Below the pieces are notes generated by a model. That model did not search any database. It was given only the letters and a program-made list of their open reading frames with translations, and was not told the DNA's origin. Made by a program: the position numbers and the translations under genes. From Glycine soja (taxonomy: Eukaryota; Streptophyta; Magnoliopsida; Fabales; Fabaceae), in assembly GCF_004193775.1 (NCBI RefSeq), contig NC_041018.1, forward strand, positions 30,959,940-31,023,939: DNA of 64,000 nucleotides. The letters are read 5' to 3'. Below, in pieces: positions 59,791 through 64,000 of this stretch (position 1 is the first letter of the stretch; every line of letters begins with the position of its first letter).

Positions 59791-60157
59791 CCGTAAAACT
59801 AATTTAACTTACGAATTACCAATTTACAAAATAAAATAATAAAACCTTACCTTTGCCGACCAAACCAACCACTGCCATGGCCATCACTTGCCGACCAACC
59901 ACCAAAGATGACACAACAACGAACGACTAACTCTCGCCAATAGCCTCTCACAGAACGAATGGAACAAATGATGGTGAACAAAAACAAAAACAAAAACAAG
60001 CTCGAACGCAAAAGCTCAGATGCAAAATGAAGAAGGATACCGATACTTATAAGCCAGGGGTATAATGGGTATTTAGAAGATTTTGCTGGGTGTGCCAGCA
60101 AATCTGCTGGTGTCCTAAGCAAAACTCTCAAGTTCAAGGACTATTATTAGTAATTGA

Positions 60158-60330
60158 GCCCTTAGAACAACTTTAGTGGTAGATTCTAAATTGGGATGTT
60201 AGATAATTTTTTGGTGAATCCCACATTACCCTGTAGGATTGAAGATCTCACTCATTTTTTCCCTTTAGTGGTAAATCTCATTTTGGGATCTTAGATAATT
60301 TTTTGTAGGTCCACATGGATCTCACTTTTA
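60158..60330. mobile_element. Left terminal region of a PIF/Harbinger element
   Basis: GAGCCCTTAGAACAACTTTAG followed by two copies of a GTGGTA(G/A)AT..TTGGGAT(G/C)TTAGATAATTTTTTG unit (60176 and 60266) looks like a terminal inverted and subterminal repeat of a Harbinger element. The partner end is not found, probably displaced by the LTR at 63013. Confidence 0.45.
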
Positions 60331-60529
60331 AATATTTATTAAATTAAATATAATTATAAATAATTAAATTTAATGAAACATGGAAGAAAATTTTCATAAA
60401 TATTAACAAATAGGAAAATGAGCATAAATTTAATTTTTATTTATGACTAAATGTTAAACAAATGAAAAATACATAAATTTGATAATAAAAAATGCAACAC
60501 ATTAATGTCAAAGAAAAATCAAATTTCAT

Positions 60530-60945
60530 TATTGTTGTGACGTTCCTAAATATGCTCTACCAAGTTTGCTTGAAGTTGTTGATGAATTCTTCTTGTATGC
60601 ATAATGCGTCTTGTTTGCAAGTATGTAGCAAAGTCAAGAGGAGCACCACGAGATACTTCAAACATTTGAAATGTCATTATCTACGTGACCATTATCAACA
60701 TCGACATTACCACTAAACGTATCTCGTTTGTCTTCAACAATCATATTATGCAATATAATGCATGCCAACATTATGTTAGAGATAGGGGAGCAACATGAAG
60801 ACTTAAGCTTGAAGCTTGAAGAAGAGCTTGAAGAAGTTTTGTCTTTTACATGTCCAACTCTCTTAGTGACATTTGTATTGTTTGTTATATTGAATGTTGC
60901 ATCTTGGTCCATATCATATCTTTGGTGCATCATGCATCATCATGT
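60530..60945 (-). pseudogene. PIF/Harbinger fusion relic: ORF1 middle part and transposase C-terminus
   Basis: From 60790 to about 60540 the minus strand reads IMLACIILHNMIVEDKRDTF and, after a shift near 60658, FATYLQTRRIMHTRRIHQQL and NLVEHI, the C-terminal end of plant Harbinger (ALP1-like DDE) transposase. Upstream, 60945-60800, the residues NVTKRVGHVKDKTSSSSSSS belong to the middle of Harbinger ORF1 (Myb/NAM-associated type). Most of the transposase and the intergenic part between ORF1 and the transposase are deleted. Confidence 0.75.
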
Positions 60946-60947
60946 GT

Positions 60948-62215
60948 GTGAGTGAGAAGAAAATTTCTAAAGTTAGAAAATTTCTTCAGAAGGCAAAAAT
61001 CTCTATTTTAATCAATTACAACATTATCATAATTGATTACACAAGTTGCCTTAAGCTTGCAGAGTTATGTCTCGTATCAGTTTAATCAATTACAACCTTA
61101 TCGTAATCAATTACATAGTTGTTTTTGAGACAATGACTGGTTTATTCAGGAGTCTTTGCTTTAATCAATTACCATGTGATATAATCGATGACTTCTCTTT
61201 CTATAAGTGTTTCAGAAGTGAACAAGAACACTTTAATCGATTACTTTAAGTATCTAATCGATAACATTGTTCTTGAGCTGTTTCCAGTTTTTGAGAAGAA
61301 CACTTTAATCGATTAGAAAGATAATCTAATCAATTACTTCATTGAATTAATTAATTAATTACCTTGTAGACTTAATCGATTACAAATGGTTATAACTGTT
61401 TTCTCTATAATTAGCCAGCTTGTGTTCTCTCTAATAACACAATGAAATAAGCTTCTGTTTGAGCTAGGATCACGTGCTGTTATTACTTAAAGAAAGAAGA
61501 GAAGAAAAGTGCTTAGAAACAGTAACTCACAACTTCAAATATTTTGATTATGAAGGTCTTTTGTGATAAGTGAGTTGTGTTACTTTCTTGAGTTTGAGAA
61601 TACACCTTATTTAGTCAAAGCAAGGTTTTGTGAAAAGGATTGATCAGGTTTATGTATCTTTAAATCTACTTTGTTGTGTATGGTTTTACACTTATCTTGT
61701 TTATGCATGAATTTTTAAAGGCATGCTAGAATAGGTGTTTCTAGTTTGGACTAAGGGTAGGTTTCTCTTAGGCTCTTATTCACAGAGAACCCTAGTATTG
61801 GGTGCCTAAGTCTCTTTTTCTGGGGTGGGAACTAAGATTGCTTGTAAGAATTCTATATGTATAGTGGAAATCTAATTTGAGTTTGGATTAAATAATTGGA
61901 TTAACTTATCTAGTGATAGAGAGTGAACCAATATAAAAAGGTTGTGTACTTCTTCTCTTGATCGTGTCTTTCTTTCTCATTCTAGTCTTAATTAGTTTAC
62001 TAAAGGTTCAAGAAAATATCTTTTTGAAAGAAAGAACTTTAACAAGGATCTTGTGCAAATGGTGGATTGATTCAGCATTGGTTAAGTTCGGTTTATGAAA
62101 GTTTTATGATACGATCCATGCAAAAGAAGTTTTTTGCAACTCCAGTTTTAAAAGTTTGTTTTGTTTTAAAAACCAATTCACCCCGCCTCTTGGTTTGTGA
62201 GTACCATCATCTTTT
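60948..62215 (+). mobile_element. LTR-like insertion (SIRE-like) splitting the Harbinger relic
   Basis: The interval interrupts Harbinger ORF1. It contains six pairs of ATC(G/A)AT palindromes (61005-61386), a leader-like stretch and an end (AATTCACCCCGCCTCTTGG) like the 3' ends of legume copia LTRs. No internal coding region follows, so it is probably a solo LTR. The exact ends are uncertain because the flanks are CATCAT repeats. Confidence 0.6.
61005..61386. repeat. Six palindrome pairs, five at 21 bp and one at 20 bp
   Basis: Cores start at 61011/61032, 61085/61106, 61164/61184, 61236/61257, 61308/61329 and 61354/61375. Several are degenerate (ATCAAT, ATTGAT, ATTAAT), but the spacing holds except for the third pair. 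Confidence 0.85.
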
Positions 62216-62723
62216 TCACATCATATCCTTCATTGTATCCATGTTCCTGACACTCAAAATTTGTTGTAATTTTCCATGACTCTCAACCAAAACACTTCTT
62301 TTCTTTGACCAACACCAATAATTGGAATGGTTGAAATGTTGAGCCATGAACTAATGAGGTGCGTACCTTATTTAATTGCTAAGGTGACTCGAGGATTCCT
62401 TTTTGTCTAAGACCGTCCTATTTCCTCAACGACGATCTCGTCTAGCCCAATTTGGGTAGAAAATTGTGGAAATTGCGAACCAAAGTCATCATTTGAAACC
62501 ATCATAGGATTGCTTGCTGACATTGAATGAAATTTTTGTGAACTTTGAGAATTAACAGTAGAAGGGGATTAAGTGTTTGACATAAAATAATTTGGTGGTG
62601 GTGGTGGTAAAAATGAGGAGGGGAAAAAGGAGGATGATTTTTTGAATTTTGGGTTGAAGGAGGTATGTTGTAATTTTGTAAAAAAAATATATAACTTTGC
62701 CAATCAAATTGATTTGGATCCAT
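62200..62723 (-). pseudogene. PIF/Harbinger ORF1 N-terminal part
   Basis: ATG at 62723 opens MDPNQFDWQSYIFFLQNYNI followed by a Pro/His-rich stretch (PPFSPPHFYHHHH). After frameshifts come VSNDDFGSQFPQFSTQIGLD (about 62500-62440) and IIGVGQRKEVFW..VMENYNKF (about 62320-62260), the Myb/trihelix-like DNA-binding segment of Harbinger ORF1. The reading ends at the LTR insertion (62215). ORF1 proteins bind the element ends and bring in the transposase. Confidence 0.65.
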
Positions 62724-63012
62724 TTTGAAAAAAAAATTAACTGAGATTGAATTTGAAAAATGAGAAATGAGAATGAAAATTGGGTGTACAAATTTTGTGT
62801 GTATTGAACAAATTTATAGTTTTTGCAAGCTTCTAACAAACGTCTTTCACACAATTATTGTGTGCAATTTTTTTATTGTTATTGTGCATGCATTTTCCTT
62901 CATTTTTTTGACAGTTAATGTGCACACAGTAACGTTCACTGTGTGCAAAGTGACATTCATTGTATACACAGTAACGTTCATTGGAGGCTGTAGAGGGGGA
63001 AGAAGGAAGAAG
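62724..63012. other. AT-rich flank upstream of Harbinger ORF1
   Basis: Contains several GTGCACACAGTAACGTTCACTG-like short repeats (62925-62985: AGTAACGTTCA twice, AGTGACATTCA once). No coding sequence. Confidence 0.5.
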
Positions 63013-64000
63013 TGTAGAAGCAAGCTTCATGATAATGAATCAAGATTGATTCAAGGAGTTTTGATGATAACAAAGATGATGACAAAAAGCCCATGAGAAT
63101 GATTTCAAGATTGAGTCAAGAACAATTCAAGAATCAAGAGAAAGATTCAAGAGAAGTTTCAAGTTTCAAGTTTTCAAGAATCAAGAATAATCTAGAACAA
63201 GATTCAAGACTCAAGATTCAAGAATCAAGAAAAGACTCAATCAAGATAAGTACTAAAAAGTTTTTCAAAACATTGAGTAGCACATGAAGTTTTCACAAAA
63301 GCTTTTACCAAAGAGTTTTTACTCTCTAGTAATCGATTACCAGTTTACTGTAATCGATTACCAGTGGCAAGTTTTGTTTTCAAAAAGCTTTCAACTGAAT
63401 TTACAACGTTCCAATCAATTTCAAAATGGTGAAATCGATTACAATATATTGGTAATCGATTACCAGTGTGTTTGAACGTTGAAATTCAAATTCAAATATG
63501 AAGAGTCACATCCTTTCACAAAAGTGCTTTGTGTAATCGATTACAATGATTTGGTAATCGATTACCAGTGATAAGTTTTGAATAAAAATCAAAAGATGTA
63601 ACTCTTCCAATGGTTTTCAAGGTTTTCTAAAGGTTATAACTCTTCTAATGGTTTTCTTGACCAGATATGAAGAGTCTATAAAAGCAAGACCTTGACTTTC
63701 ATTTCAATTGATTCAATTCATTCATAACAATTATTAGAATCCTTTACAACCTTTGAATCTCTTTGAACATCTTTTTCTTCTTCTTCCTTTGCAAAAAAGC
63801 TTTCTAAAGTTTTCTGATTTTCTAAACCTTGAAAACAATAGTGTGCTATTCATCTTTTTCATTCCCTTCTGCCTTTGCCAAAAAGAATTCGCCAAGGACT
63901 AACCGCCTGAATTCTTTTTGTGTCTCTCTTCTCCCTTTTCCAAAAGAACAAAGGACTAACCGCCTGAATTATTTTGTGTCTCCCTTCTCCCTTGTCAAAG
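63013..64000 (+). mobile_element. LTR, 5' part, continuing past the window
   Basis: It begins TGTAGAAGCAAGC without a polypurine tract before it, so it is a 5' LTR or solo LTR. Sequence and order match the reverse LTR at 38841-40319: AAGATTCAAGAATCAAG repeats, three palindrome pairs, a TATAAAAGCAAGACC near 63678 and two ACTAACCGCC units near the window end. Confidence 0.88.
63327..63566. repeat. Three 21-bp phased palindrome pairs
   Basis: ATCGAT cores start at 63332 and 63353, 63434 and 63455, and 63536 and 63557. The pairs repeat every 102 bp. Confidence 0.9.

Larger units (their letters stand above)
54422..60135 (-). mobile_element. Mutator-like element 2, inverted relative to element 1, left end missing
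   Basis: The same gene set as element 1 appears in reverse: PMD gene (plus) first, transposase-OTU gene (minus) after. Homology begins inside the first PMD intron at about 54422, directly at the broken right end of element 1. The right end (60050-60130) contains a fold-back GCTGGGTGTGCCAGCA..TGCTGGTGTCCTAAGC, corresponding to the element 1 left terminus. The copies are clearly diverged in protein sequence, so they are not a recent duplication of each other. Confidence 0.75.

Overview
This is a plant nuclear window: AT-rich, intron-bearing and dominated by nested transposable elements. Spliceosomal GT-AG introns, a plant SR splicing factor gene, Ty1/copia, Ty3/gypsy, LINE, CACTA, Mutator and PIF/Harbinger remains, and LTRs full of the GTAATCGATTAC palindrome all point to a legume. 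I infer soybean (Glycine) from the look of the LTRs and transposases; no search was run.

Layout. 1-3685: a copia-type LTR element reduced to gag, with its left LTR cut by the window edge, inserted in an older reverse-oriented gypsy-type LTR (3686-4809). 4810-14150: AT-rich intergenic DNA with small inverted-repeat elements, a glutamate-receptor-like gene fragment inside a candidate 2.9 kb inverted-repeat element, and a LINE RNase H relic. 14150-17830: the only gene that looks intact, an RSZ21/22-type SR splicing factor with five coding exons whose frames join without a break. 18471-19042: a Mutator-type MITE with a perfect 9-bp target duplication. 20175-23935: an orphan CACTA terminus followed by fragments of an inositol polyphosphate 5-phosphatase and of a TPR (TTC5-like) gene. 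25533-28688: a truncated reverse copia element.

31501-46121 is a complete CACTA (En/Spm) element of 14,621 bp with CACTACTA termini, a 3-bp ACA target duplication and hairpin-forming subterminal repeats. It carries exon-intron fragments of a CPSF-A-like gene and of a UGT85-like glycosyltransferase, gypsy and copia fragments, a decayed tnp2/DUF4218/DUF4216 transposase gene, and a second gene of Transposase_24 plus Ulp1-like protease type. A reverse LTR fragment splits the transposase gene and is bracketed by a 72-bp direct duplication.

47236-60135 holds two Mutator-like elements in opposite orientation. Each carries a MULE transposase with a SWIM-like motif and an OTU cysteine-protease domain, plus a divergently oriented plant-mobile-domain (PMD) gene. 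The pair forms an imperfect inverted repeat of roughly 6 kb arms. 60158-63012 is a Harbinger remnant split by another LTR, and 63013-64000 is the start of one more LTR.

The strongest unexplained signal is in the LTRs: ATCGAT-centred palindromes come in pairs, and I count 15 of 16 pairs at exactly 21 bp, in four LTR copies of at least two families. Apart from the SR gene nothing here looks like a working host gene; the other coding pieces are transposon genes or captured fragments with stops and frameshifts.
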